Positions 35,577 through 45,000 of a DNA stretch of 64,000 nucleotides are shown one piece after another. A program made the translations under genes and the position numbers. The notes beneath the pieces were generated by a model. That model worked only from the letters and a program-made list of their open reading frames with translations. It was not told where the DNA came from and did no database searches. The first letter of the stretch is position 1; every line of letters starts with the position of its first letter. This DNA comes from Spartobacteria bacterium (GTDB taxonomy: Bacteria; Verrucomicrobiota; Verrucomicrobiia; Chthoniobacterales; Chthoniobacteraceae), in NCBI GenBank assembly GCA_021324395.1, contig JAJPJG010000051.1:62001-126000 (forward strand), given 5' to 3'.

Positions 35577-35771
35577 ATCCCAACGGGATTCTATCATTCA
35601 GCTCAGGGTTGCGATGCACGAGCTACCCTGGGTTCCCGCCACCGAAAATCACGACAACCCTGAATGGGTTGCATCCATTCGTGCCCGTCATGATGCAACC
35701 CCGTCGGGGTTGGCGCGTTTTATTCGCATACCCCGGGGTAATCGCTGAATGATTCTGCTCCGTTGGAGCAG
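35577..35771. repeat. chain of hairpins bounded by a 10-bp inverted repeat
   Basis: Consecutive hairpins: ATCCC/GGGAT (35577-35589), CAGGGT/ACCCTG (35604-35630), CAACCC/GGGTTG (35655-35671), CAACCCC/GGGGTTG (35696-35712), the palindrome TACCCCGGGGTA (35729-35740), and CTGCTCC/GGAGCAG (35755-35771). GGGTTGCATC (35666-35675) can also pair with GATGCAACCC (35692-35701), an alternative 10-bp stem. ATCATTCAGC (35593-35602) and its complement GCTGAATGAT (35744-35753) bracket most of the chain. It lies inside the suf cluster and has no coding potential. Confidence 0.8.
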
Positions 35772-35772
35772 G

Positions 35773-36085
35773 CCATGGTGGTGGCTCGTCCCAACGCGAG
35801 CCGATAGGCCCGGACACGGCCGTGGCTCGCACAAACGGGAGCCGATAGACCCGGACACGGCCGTGGCTCGCTCAAACGGGAGCCGATGGACCCGGACACG
35901 GCCGTGGCTCGCTCAAACGGGAGCCGATGGACCCGGACACAGCCGTGGCTCGCCTAAACGGGAGCCGATGGGACGGGACACAGCCGTGGCTCGCTCAAAC
36001 GGAAGCCGATGAACCCGGACACGGCTGTGGCTCGTCCAAACGGAAGCCGATGGGACGGGACACGGCTATGGCTCGCTCAAAAGCG
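35773..36085. repeat. 41-bp tandem array, seven units plus a partial
   Basis: Units begin at 35809, 35850, 35891, 35932, 35973, 36014 and 36055 with no indel, and a degenerate unit precedes them. Core of a unit: CCCGGACACGGCCGTGGCTC, then about 8 bp, then AACGGGAGCCGATGGA. CACGGCCGTG is a 10-bp palindrome, and GGCTC...GAGCC can form a second hairpin; later units carry mismatches in both. A 41-bp period shifts the reading frame each unit, so the array is not coding. It separates sufU from the rest of the suf cluster. Confidence 0.9.
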
Positions 36086-36235
36086 GCCTGTTTGACCGCA
36101 CCACCACGCCCGTCGGACTGGCCGGTTACCGTCCCATCGGTTTTGCTCAACAACTCGCGCGTTGTAGCACGCGAAAAGAAGACGCGGAAGCCTGCATTGA
36201 GTTCGCCGCAGCTATCGCTATATTTTGATCTGCTC

Positions 36236-36772
36236 ATGACAATTTCTCCAAACACCACGATGCACGAATTGCTGGAAATCTACCCCGGCGCGCAGCGTGC
36301 GCTTTTTCGCAAATACCACATCGGCGGCTGCGCGTCGTGCGGCTTCCGGCCGGAGGAGACGCTCGCACAGGTCTGCGAGCGCAATGAGCAGTTGCCGGTC
36401 GACGAAGTGATCCGGCATCTCGACGTTAGTCGCGACGAGGACTCAAAAATGCAGATCGCACCCGCGGAACTCGCGGAACATTTGCGCAGCGGCGATGGCC
36501 TGAAGCTCGTGGACGTGCGGACGCACGAGGAATTCGACGCTGCGCACATCGACGGCTCGACGCTTTTCTCACAGGAATTGATGCAGGAGATGCTGATGAA
36601 ATGGGATCGCGACCAGCCGGTGGTGTTTGTTTGTCACCATGGAATCCGAAGCATGGATGCCGCGGCGTATTTTGCCGGGCATGGTTTTACCAATGTAAAA
36701 AGTCTCACCGGCGGCGTCGATGCGTGGAGCACCGAAGTCGATCCAAACGTGCCGCGTTATCATCTCGAATAA
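36236..36772 (+). CDS. DUF1858-rhodanese fusion protein
   Basis: 178 residues from the ATG at 36236. Residues 1 to about 62 form a DUF1858-like helical domain (TMHELLEIYPGAQRALFRKY, then GGCASCGFRPEETL with a CxxC). Residues about 72-178 form a rhodanese domain (LKLVDVRTHEEFDAAHIDG) with its active Cys in VFVCHHGIRSMDAAAYFAG. Rhodaneses carry persulfide sulfur. The stop abuts the IscU-like gene with no gap, so it is probably a sulfur-handling component of the Fe-S cluster operon. The open frame continues upstream into the 41-bp array and is ignored there. Confidence 0.87.
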   Translation: MTISPNTTMHELLEIYPGAQRALFRKYHIGGCASCGFRPEETLAQVCERNEQLPVDEVIRHLDVSRDEDSKMQIAPAELAEHLRSGDGLKLVDVRTHEEFDAAHIDGSTLFSQELMQEMLMKWDRDQPVVFVCHHGIRSMDAAAYFAGHGFTNVKSLTGGVDAWSTEVDPNVPRYHLE

Positions 36773-37273
36773 ATGAGCGACGAAAACCTCCAGCAACGTA
36801 TCGAGGACGCGATTCGCGATCCTAAGAATCTCGGCGAAATGCAAGGCGCGGACGCGGTCGGCACCGTCGGCAGTGCGGACTGCGGCGATATGCTGCGGAT
36901 GTGGGTAAAATTTAAAGAACAGGACGGAAAAAAGATCATCGACCGCGCGACATTTCAGACGTTCGGTTGCGAGACGGCGATTGCCGTTGCGAGTGTTGCA
37001 ACCGAGTTGATCGCGGGCAAAACCGTGGACGAAGCGCTCTCGATGTCCGGCTCAGATTTGTCCGCGCCGCTCGGGCCGTTGCCGCCGATGAAAATTCACT
37101 GCGCGCAACTCGTCGAGGGCGCACTCCGTTCCGCGCTCGCTCCGGAACAAGCAGCGATGCCGGTCGAGCAGACTTTGCAGGCACCGGCGCAGGCTCCGAG
37201 TTTGTTCGATCAATTCGGCGCGGCGACGGAGAAGAAAGTGAAAGTCGTTTTGGAAAACAAACCGAAAGATTAA
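36773..37273 (+). CDS. IscU/NifU N-terminal-type Fe-S scaffold
   Basis: 166 residues. The three scaffold Cys are visible: SADCGDMLRMWVKF (about residue 37), FGCETAIAVAS (about 65) and IHCAQLVEGALR (about 109), with IscU-like spacing and the conserved Asp next to the first Cys. The scaffold part ends near residue 120; an Ala/Pro/Gln-rich linker and a basic tail follow (FDQFGAATEKKVKVVLENK), unlike the usual IscU end. It starts immediately after the rhodanese stop and lies 17 bp before sufT. Named by family only; iscU versus nifU cannot be chosen. Confidence 0.85.
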   Translation: MSDENLQQRIEDAIRDPKNLGEMQGADAVGTVGSADCGDMLRMWVKFKEQDGKKIIDRATFQTFGCETAIAVASVATELIAGKTVDEALSMSGSDLSAPLGPLPPMKIHCAQLVEGALRSALAPEQAAMPVEQTLQAPAQAPSLFDQFGAATEKKVKVVLENKPKD

Positions 37274-37290
37274 TCCACAGATAGAAAATC

Positions 37291-37830
37291 ATGCACGAAA
37301 ACACCGAACGCACATTAAGCCGCGACGTGGAGGCGATTCAGATTCCCGCCGGCAACAAAATCACACTTTCCGCAGGCACGACCGTTTTCATCACGCAGTC
37401 GCTCGGCGGCAGCTACACTGTCGCGACGGAATACGGCCTCGCGCGCATCAACGAAGAAAACGCCGACGCGCTCGGACTCGAGCAGCGCACCGCGGAGAAG
37501 CCGCAATCCGAAGGTCCCGTGGATGAAAAGGCCGTTTGGGATATGTTAAAAACGTGTTACGACCCCGAGATTCCCGTAAACATCGTTGATCTTGGTTTGA
37601 TCTACGATTGCACGGTGACTCCGCGCGACGGCGCGGGCGCAAGCGTGAACGTGAAAATGACGCTGACCGCGCCCGGCTGCGGCATGGGGCCGGTCATCGC
37701 GAATGAAGCGAAAAGCAAAATCGAGGCACTCCCCGGCGTGGACGAAGCCGACGTGGAGCTGGTGTGGGATCCGCCGTGGAATCAATCGATGATCAGCGAA
37801 GTCGGCAAAATGCAACTTGGCATCATCTGA
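37291..37830 (+). CDS. sufT: SufT (MIP18/DUF59 family) Fe-S maturation protein
   Basis: 179 residues. The extended N-terminal part (IQIPAGNKITLSAGTTVFITQSLGGSYTV) is typical of SufT. The DUF59 core then follows with CYDPEIPVNIVDLGLIYD, VNVKMTLTAPGCGMG and VDEADVELVWDPPWNQSMIS. SufT assists maturation of Fe-S proteins under high demand. It closes the suf cluster; trmB begins 8 bp after its stop. The conserved Cys in PGCGMG is retained. Confidence 0.93.
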   Translation: MHENTERTLSRDVEAIQIPAGNKITLSAGTTVFITQSLGGSYTVATEYGLARINEENADALGLEQRTAEKPQSEGPVDEKAVWDMLKTCYDPEIPVNIVDLGLIYDCTVTPRDGAGASVNVKMTLTAPGCGMGPVIANEAKSKIEALPGVDEADVELVWDPPWNQSMISEVGKMQLGII

Positions 37831-37838
37831 GTTTCTGC

Positions 37839-38453
37839 ATGACGCCCGACGTGCGTGCGGAGCATGATGAGTCGCCGGTGGAAATTTTGCCCGCGGATTA
37901 TTTTCGACCGCTCACGCTGCACGAATATTTTCCGCACGAAGCACCGCTGGAAGTGGACGTCGGCTCCGGCCCGGGCGCATTTCTCATCGCAATGGCGCGG
38001 CGACATCCGGAGCGGAATTTTCTCGGGATCGAGCGGCTGCTCGGCCGCGTGCGAAAGACCTGCCGCGCCGCGGAACGGCTCGGCTTGGCAAACGTCCGCC
38101 TCCTGCGCGTGGAGAACTTTTACGCCGTGCGTTACCTACTGCCACCGCAGTCCGTGAGCGTGTTTCACGTCGGCTTTCCCGATCCGTGGCCAAAGCGAAA
38201 ACATTGGAACCGACGCATGGTGAACGCGGAATTTCTGGATGCGATCGCGGCGGCGCTCGTGCCGGACGGCGAGCTGCGCATCAAAACGGACGACCTTCCG
38301 TATTTTAAACAAATGCAAACTGTCTTCGCGGCACGCGATGATTTTCGCGAAATCGCATGGCCGCCTGAGCCGGATTATCCGCAGACCAATTTCGAGCGCG
38401 GATTTCGCGCTCAAGGATTGCCGGTTTACTCACTGCGACTCGTAAAACGCTGA
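37839..38453 (+). CDS. trmB: tRNA (guanine-N7-)-methyltransferase
   Basis: 204 residues from the ATG at 37839. TrmB methylates G46 in the tRNA variable loop. The SAM-binding motif is EVDVGSGPGAFLIAMA, followed by FLGIERLLGRVRK. The catalytic region reads VFHVGFPDPWPKRKHWNRRMV, and the C-terminal PQTNFERGFRAQGLPVYSL is standard. It probably shares a transcript with the suf genes. The last 28 bp overlap comEC on the other strand. Confidence 0.94.
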   Translation: MTPDVRAEHDESPVEILPADYFRPLTLHEYFPHEAPLEVDVGSGPGAFLIAMARRHPERNFLGIERLLGRVRKTCRAAERLGLANVRLLRVENFYAVRYLLPPQSVSVFHVGFPDPWPKRKHWNRRMVNAEFLDAIAAALVPDGELRIKTDDLPYFKQMQTVFAARDDFREIAWPPEPDYPQTNFERGFRAQGLPVYSLRLVKR

Positions 38454-40717
38454 TTCGTTAAAAACGCGCGAGCGCTCCATTTGTCGCGATCGATCGCGAT
38501 CTCCACCGCGCCGGTTTTGTCCTGCCGAAACAGCGCGATACCCCGCGCGGCGACATCATTCACCCACTCCTCCGGGACTTGCTCGTTCGGTGGAAAATCG
38601 GTGCTCGTGCAAACGATCGCACGCGGATTTACCGCATTCAGAAAATCGGGTGTGCCGGAAATGTCCGTCGCGTGCCTGCCTTTGATCAAAATGTCGCTGC
38701 GCAAATCCCGCTCGTGGTCGAGCAGCCATTGCTCCGTGAAAAAGCCGCTGTCGGACATGAATAAAACGCGGGTTTTACACGCGGTCAGTTGCAAAACGAG
38801 CGCCTTGTCATCGGCGGTTCGTGCGTCGATGCCCGGCGGCGGATACAGCACGCGCGCGGTCACGTGCGGAGCGAATCGCAACGTGTCGCCTGGTGCGCAG
38901 ATGCTTTTGCCAAGCTGATTCGCGGCCAGCAGCGCGTGAAATGCGCGGCGATTCATCGACCGATCGCGAACCGCGGAATCGACAATATCGCGCGGCGAAA
39001 AATCGGCGAAAACAAGCGGCGCGGAACCGATGTGCGCCACGTCACCGTGTGTCAGCACAAGCCCGTCGAGCCGATTCACACCACGCGATCTCAAAAATTC
39101 CCGCACGCAATTCTCGTAAGCGAGCTGGTTGCCGCAATCGATCATCCAGTCGTAATTTCCTGCTCGCACGTGCGCCGAGCCACCCGCGCCGAAATCGAAA
39201 ACGGTAATTTCGCACGTCGCGTGTTTTTTCGGCAGCTCGAGGAAAACATGACCGCCCGGAATCAAAGCAAACGCGTGCACCAATGCGAGAATACCATGCG
39301 CAAACAGCCAGTTGATATTGTTAAACACAGCGGAAACAGCATTTCCAAAAAATCCAACAAGCATCGCGAACACACCCTCGAATAACAGCACCAGCGCAAG
39401 CGGCACCACGAGCAGATTTGCAAGCAACGACGAGGGCGCGAGAAGATGGAAATAACCGGCGGTAAACGGGCTCGCCCCGATGCTTGCGGCGGTCGTCACA
39501 CCAAGCAGCGTCGCGATTCGCCGCCACGCCGACGCACACGCGAGTTGTAGCGGATTCCAAAGCAGCCGCGGCAAATAGGGATCAGGCAATCCGAGCGGCA
39601 ACAGACGTTTTCGAATGCGGCTCGCGAGAAACAAAATCGTGCCGACAACGCCGAAGGAAAATTGAAAGCCCGGCATGAACAATTCGTTTGTGTCCCAAAG
39701 CAAAATCGCAAACGCAGCCGCTGCGAGGCTGTTGAACGGAAGCGGATTTCGCTCAGCGAGCGAGCCGCCGAGTAAAATCGCGGCCATCACCGTCGCGCGC
39801 ACGCTGCCGGGGCTAAGCCCGGTCACCAGCGCGTAAAACGCCAGCAGCGGCACGATGATGAAAAACGACGTCCGCCTTTTCATGCCGAGCGGCTTCAATA
39901 GAAACAGCGCGATCAGTGTGAACATGCCAACGTGCAGACCATTCACGACAAATAAATGCAGCGTCCCGGTGCGCTGAAAAAGCTCGCGCGTTTCGCCAGG
40001 CGTCTCGTCTTTCAGCCCGAGCACCATGCTCTGCACGAGACCGGCGATCTCGGGCGAATCGGCGAGATCGACCGTGAGCGTCTTTTGCATCCAACGGCGC
40101 GCCCCTTGCGCGAATGCGATCAGCGCATTGCCATTTCCATGGCTCAACACGACACCATCCGTCGCATAGCGCACGTGGATCTCGGAAAAAATACCGCGCC
40201 GGCGCTGATAAGCCGCATTGTCGAACTCGCCGGGATTGCGAGGCGACGGAATGCTTTTGATGTCGCCGCTGAATGAAATGCGATCGCCGTAAATCGGCGG
40301 CGTTCCGCTCCAGTAAAGAATCGCAATCGCGTCGCAGCTACGTTCCGCATCGAGCGCGACTGATTTGAGCCGAACACAAAACCGCGAGCGTGGAATACCG
40401 TGAAAACTATCCAGCTCGCGTGGTTCTTCGACGACAATTCCAACGCCGCGAACCAGCCGCGAGCCGTCGCCGACATTCTCGGAAATCGCGCGCGCGTCGC
40501 TGTGAACCGCGATCTGATGACGCAGAAAAATCGCCGCGAAAATCGCGATCCACACAAACAACGCACGTCGCCAAACCAGCCACACAATTGCGCTGATTGC
40601 GAATAAGCCAACGATCGCGCCTGCGCTGAACAGCGAGCGATCCGCGCAGAGAATCGCTATGACTGCGCAAAGCGCCAATCCGATGCAAGGCTGCCTGGGC
40701 TGTTTCCATAACCACAT
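38426..40717 (-). CDS. comEC: ComEC/Rec2-family DNA uptake channel protein
   Basis: 763 residues. An N-terminal DUF4131 domain with about three membrane helices and an OB-like segment comes first. The competence domain follows (FQRTGTLHLFVVNGLHVGMF, GLSPGSVRATVMA) with several helices, then a C-terminal metallo-beta-lactamase-like domain from about residue 500 (FDFGAGGSAHVRAGNYDWMIDCG, VLTHGDVAHIGSAP). In this last motif the usual HxDxDH is THGDVAH, so one ligand position differs and nuclease activity is doubtful. ComEC forms the inner-membrane channel for transforming DNA. dprA and pilus ATPase genes occur in the same window. Confidence 0.92.
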   Translation of the reverse strand: MWLWKQPRQPCIGLALCAVIAILCADRSLFSAGAIVGLFAISAIVWLVWRRALFVWIAIFAAIFLRHQIAVHSDARAISENVGDGSRLVRGVGIVVEEPRELDSFHGIPRSRFCVRLKSVALDAERSCDAIAILYWSGTPPIYGDRISFSGDIKSIPSPRNPGEFDNAAYQRRRGIFSEIHVRYATDGVVLSHGNGNALIAFAQGARRWMQKTLTVDLADSPEIAGLVQSMVLGLKDETPGETRELFQRTGTLHLFVVNGLHVGMFTLIALFLLKPLGMKRRTSFFIIVPLLAFYALVTGLSPGSVRATVMAAILLGGSLAERNPLPFNSLAAAAFAILLWDTNELFMPGFQFSFGVVGTILFLASRIRKRLLPLGLPDPYLPRLLWNPLQLACASAWRRIATLLGVTTAASIGASPFTAGYFHLLAPSSLLANLLVVPLALVLLFEGVFAMLVGFFGNAVSAVFNNINWLFAHGILALVHAFALIPGGHVFLELPKKHATCEITVFDFGAGGSAHVRAGNYDWMIDCGNQLAYENCVREFLRSRGVNRLDGLVLTHGDVAHIGSAPLVFADFSPRDIVDSAVRDRSMNRRAFHALLAANQLGKSICAPGDTLRFAPHVTARVLYPPPGIDARTADDKALVLQLTACKTRVLFMSDSGFFTEQWLLDHERDLRSDILIKGRHATDISGTPDFLNAVNPRAIVCTSTDFPPNEQVPEEWVNDVAARGIALFRQDKTGAVEIAIDRDKWSARAFLTNQRFTSRSE

Positions 40718-40946
40718 ACCGGCGCGGAGGTTAGCCGCTCATTCGCTCAAAAGTAAAGCGTTGCTTGCAGGCCTGTTTCGCTCGTGTCTGCGTTGGTTTC
40801 GGGAATACTTTTTGGCACGGTATGCGTTTGGTTTCCATCCAGTCTTAGCTGTTCCTATTTCTGTGCATTGATTAACCTACTGACAGGTCGAAGCCAAAAA
40901 ACGCAACAACTGGAGAGTCGATTTTATAGTCTTTTCTTCCGATTTT

Positions 40947-42077
40947 TCAGCAGCATCCCGAATGGCTACTATGGTTGTGCTTAGATGTCTTGCGTAGATA
41001 AACGAGAGCAACAACCAGCACCATCGCTGCAATATTTAGCCACGTTGTATAGTTCCAGGCAAAGCTGGCGTGTTGCATCGGTCCCATTGCAATTGCCCTG
41101 TCCGGAATAAGACCAAGGCCGGCGAATAGAAGATCGACCGCAATACCTGACAGCACCATTGAGACAAAAAGCACAATGCTGATATAAGCTGCAGCGCGCA
41201 GGCCATAGTATTTCCGGTAGATCAATAGCAGCGGAACAATGATGAGATCTGCGTAGATAAAGGAGATAACGCCGCCAAAGCTAATCCCGTGGGACCAAAG
41301 CAAGCTGGCTAACGGGATATTACCGACTGAGCAAACAAACGAGCCGACGGCAATGATAGGCCCTACAATCGCGTTCTCGATAAGGCGTAGACCCGCGGGC
41401 CCGCCTGTGAGGAACAAGCCCCTCCACCATTCCGCCGGAACCAGCACCATTGCGAAGCCAGCAATAAGGAATCCAGTTATAAGTTCCTTCCAAAGCATGG
41501 ACCACTCCATAAAGAATGCCGATGCTACACTTGCCCACCTGCTTTGACTTGGTTGCATGGCATGGTTGTCATCATTCGAACCGCAGCAACTACGCTCATG
41601 CGAGCCATGACAGCTTTGTTCTTCAATGCTCTGCGCATGCGCGCGTGCTTCATCAGCCAAGCCTTTCGGTAAGGTCAGCCTAACGATAAGCCACATAATC
41701 GCAATCAGCGCGAAAGCTCCAATCACTTCAGCAAGCACAAATGTCCAGCCTAGAAACACCCAAAGAACAGCGCCTAGCTCAAAGACGAGATTCGTCGATG
41801 CAAACATGAAGGCAAGCACTGGAACTAATGCAGCCCCCTTTGAAAATGCAGCCCGCGCCGCAGAGGTCGCGGCGTAGGAGCAGGAGGAACTCGCCGCGCC
41901 AAAAATCGTTGCAAATGCTACTTCGCGCAAACCCGAGCGTCCTAGCGCGTTTGCCATCTGCTCCTTGCTTACAAATACCTGCACTAAGGCCGAGATGCCG
42001 AATCCAAGCACCAGCGCCCACAAGGTTTCCCAAAACATGAAGAACGCACTGTATAGGCCTGAAGTAAACCAGTTCAT
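40947..42077 (-). CDS. permease of the UPF0718/ArsP type, metal-related
   Basis: 376 residues with about eight membrane segments in two halves. The family core is seen as FGAASSSCSYAATSAARAAF and later FVCSVGNIPLASLLWSHGISFGGVISFIYADLI. The central cytoplasmic loop is Cys/His-rich (SCHGSHERSCCGSNDDNH) and the C-terminus ends KHNHSSHSGCC, both suggesting metal binding. It is the last gene of the cus-type operon, 1 bp from cusA. Relatives export organoarsenicals or are unassigned; linkage suggests a heavy-metal substrate. GC content is lower than in flanking genes. Confidence 0.83.
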   Translation of the reverse strand: MNWFTSGLYSAFFMFWETLWALVLGFGISALVQVFVSKEQMANALGRSGLREVAFATIFGAASSSCSYAATSAARAAFSKGAALVPVLAFMFASTNLVFELGAVLWVFLGWTFVLAEVIGAFALIAIMWLIVRLTLPKGLADEARAHAQSIEEQSCHGSHERSCCGSNDDNHAMQPSQSRWASVASAFFMEWSMLWKELITGFLIAGFAMVLVPAEWWRGLFLTGGPAGLRLIENAIVGPIIAVGSFVCSVGNIPLASLLWSHGISFGGVISFIYADLIIVPLLLIYRKYYGLRAAAYISIVLFVSMVLSGIAVDLLFAGLGLIPDRAIAMGPMQHASFAWNYTTWLNIAAMVLVVALVYLRKTSKHNHSSHSGCC

Positions 42078-42078
42078 C

Positions 42079-45000
42079 TTATTGAGCTATTACCAAATTA
42101 GTGTGGTCGAGAGCAACACCTTGCAACTCCCGCTTTTTCCAGATCACAAAGATGACTGGATAAATCAATAGTTCCAAAATCGCCGAGGTAATCACACCGC
42201 CCACCATCGGAGCCGCGATTCGCTTCATCACGTCAGTCCCCGCTTGCGTGACCGGCGACCACATGATCGGCAATAAGCCGAATAAGATCGCAGATACAGT
42301 CATGACCTTCGGCCTGATCCGCTGGACAGCGCCCTCTTTTACTGCTGCATAAAGATCGGTCATGGAATTCATGCGGCCTTCTGCGCGAGACTTTTCCCAT
42401 GCGTGATCAAGATAGAGAAGCATTACAACACCAGTTTCCGCATCAAGTCCTGCTAGCGCAATCAAACCAACCCACACAGCTACACTCATATTGTAGCCAA
42501 GCAGGTAAAGCAGCCAGAACGCTCCAATGAGCGAAAACGGCACGGCTAGCAGCACAATGAAGGTCTTTAGCACGGATTTGGTATTTAGGTAAAGCAGCAG
42601 AAAGATAATCAGCAAAGTAAATGGAACAACGATTTTCAAACGCTGTTCAGCTTCCTTTAGATATTGAAACTGTCCCGCCCATTGAATGTAGCAACCCGGC
42701 GGATACTGAACACGCTCGCGCAGTCGCTCCGCGGCTTTGTGGACATAACCTTCGATGTCATCCGTCGTGATATCCACAAAAACAAAGCCAACGAGTTGTC
42801 CGTTCTCATTACGAATATCGGGTGGGCCGGTTTGGTATTGAATGTCGGCCAGAAGCTCGATCGGAATTTGTGCTCCGGTAGGTGTAGAAACAAGGACACG
42901 CTTTAACGCACTAAGGTCCTGCCTAAAATCGCGTGCGTAGCGTGCATTGACCGAATACCTCTCGCGCCCTTCAACTGTGGTCGTTATCGTTTTTCCGCCT
43001 ATCGCAGTTTCGATAACGTCGTTAACATCACTAACACTCAACCCATAGCGCGCAACGGCTTCTCGATTGACCGTAAAATCCAGGAAGTAGCCGCCGGTTG
43101 TTCGCTCCGCAAAAGCACTGCGAGTGTCCGGCAGATCACTTAGTGCTTTCTCGATTTGAATCGCTACGTGTTGTATCTGTGTCAAGTCAGGGCCAAATAC
43201 TTTCACGCCGAGAACACTGCGAAATCCTGTCGTTAGCATCTCCGTGCGCGTCTGGATAGGCATCCAGAAAATATTGGCCATGCCCGGAGTCTTCACGTTT
43301 GCATTCATCTCAGCGATTAGCTTGTCCCAAGTCATACCATGGCGCCATTGATCGGATGGCTTTAGGGATACTATCGTCTCAAACATCGAAAGCGGCGCGG
43401 GATCCGTAGCCGTTTCCGCCTGCCCGGCTTTACCGAATACTGTTTCTATTTCAGGAATTTTCTTAAGCATCCGATCCTGTATTTGCAGGACTTTTGTCGC
43501 TTCTGTAATCGACATACCCGGCACCGCGGTGGGCATGTAAAGCAGCGTGCCTTCATTCAAAGGCGGCATGAACTCCTTGCCTAACTGTCGGAACGGAAAA
43601 AGGGTCGCGACAAGAAGCAATACGGCGCAAATCAATGTCAGCGCTCGATGCCGCAGGACAAAATTCACACACGGCTGATAAGCCCAAATGAGAAACCTAT
43701 TCACCGGGTTTCTAGCTTCAGAGCTCATTTTTCCACGTATCAGTAATGTCATCAGCACCGGCACAAGAGTAACTCCAAGCAACGACGCAAAAAACATCGA
43801 GAAGGTTTTTGTAAACGCCAGTGGCTTAAATAATCGGCCTTCCTGGGCCGTCAGCGAAAAGACGGGAATAAAGCTCACCGTTATCACCAGTAGCGAGAAA
43901 AATAATGGACGGCCGACGGTCTTTGCTGCAGTGACGATGATTTCGATTCGTTCAGTATTTGTAGGTTCGCGGCCGGAAGTATCGCGAAAATGTTCAAGTG
44001 ACTTATGGGAGTTCTCGACCATGATGATTGCGGCATCGACCATTGCACCGATCGCAATGGCAATTCCCCCCAGCGACATAATGTTGCTGGTTAGATTCAT
44101 GTAGAACATCGGCACGAACGAAAGAATGATCGCAATCGGGAGAGTGATGATTGCCACTAACGACGATCTCACATGCCATAGAAAGATTAAGCAAACGACT
44201 GCGACGACGATGCTTTCCTCGATGAGCTTTTCACGCAGCGTGGCAATCGCGCGCAGAATCAGGTAACTTCGGTCATAGGTCGGAACAATGCGCACGCCCG
44301 ATGGAAGTGATGGCTCTATCTCTTTGAGCTTCTTCTTTACTTCATCGATTACTTTTAGCGCATTCTCGCTGTAACGCATCACTACGATTCCGCCTACTGT
44401 TTCACCTTTCCCGTCCAACTCAGCGACGCCTCGTCGGATATCTCCGCCCAGATGAACCTTGCCAATGTTTTTGACGTAAATTGGGATGCCCTTCTCGACC
44501 TTCAGGACGATGTTCTCAATATCCTCAATACTTTTGATATAACCGCGACCGCGAACGTAATATTCGGTTGTCGCAATCTCAAAAGTCTTCCCACCGACAT
44601 CGCCGTTACTCATTTTGATACGGTTGATTACTTCGCTTAGCGGAATTTTGTAAGCGAGCAAGGCGTTTGGATCCAAATCGACTTGATATTGTCGAACGAA
44701 CCCGCCGATCGGCGCGACTTCTGCAACACCTTTTACCGACTCCAGCGCATACCGCAAATGCCAGTCCTGAAAGCTCCGTAGCTCAGCCAGGTTATGCTGG
44801 CCAGTATCATCAACGAGAGCATACTCATAAGTCCAGCCTACCCCCGAAGCATCCGGGCCGATGATGGGATTCACACCTTCCGGTAAAGAGCCGCGGATCG
44901 AGTTGAGATATTCAATGACGCGTGATCGCGCCCAGTAGATATCGGTGCCGTCCTCAAATATAACGTAAACGAATGACTTGCCGAACATCGACTCACCACG

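Noticed and set aside
35749-36012. Short rightward frame across the 41-bp array
   Set aside because: Its translation changes motif every unit because the period is out of frame; it has no start context or similarity.
35773-36085. 41-bp array considered as a CRISPR or as a repeat protein
   Set aside because: Units are continuous without spacers, and the period is not a multiple of three, so no stable protein repeat results.
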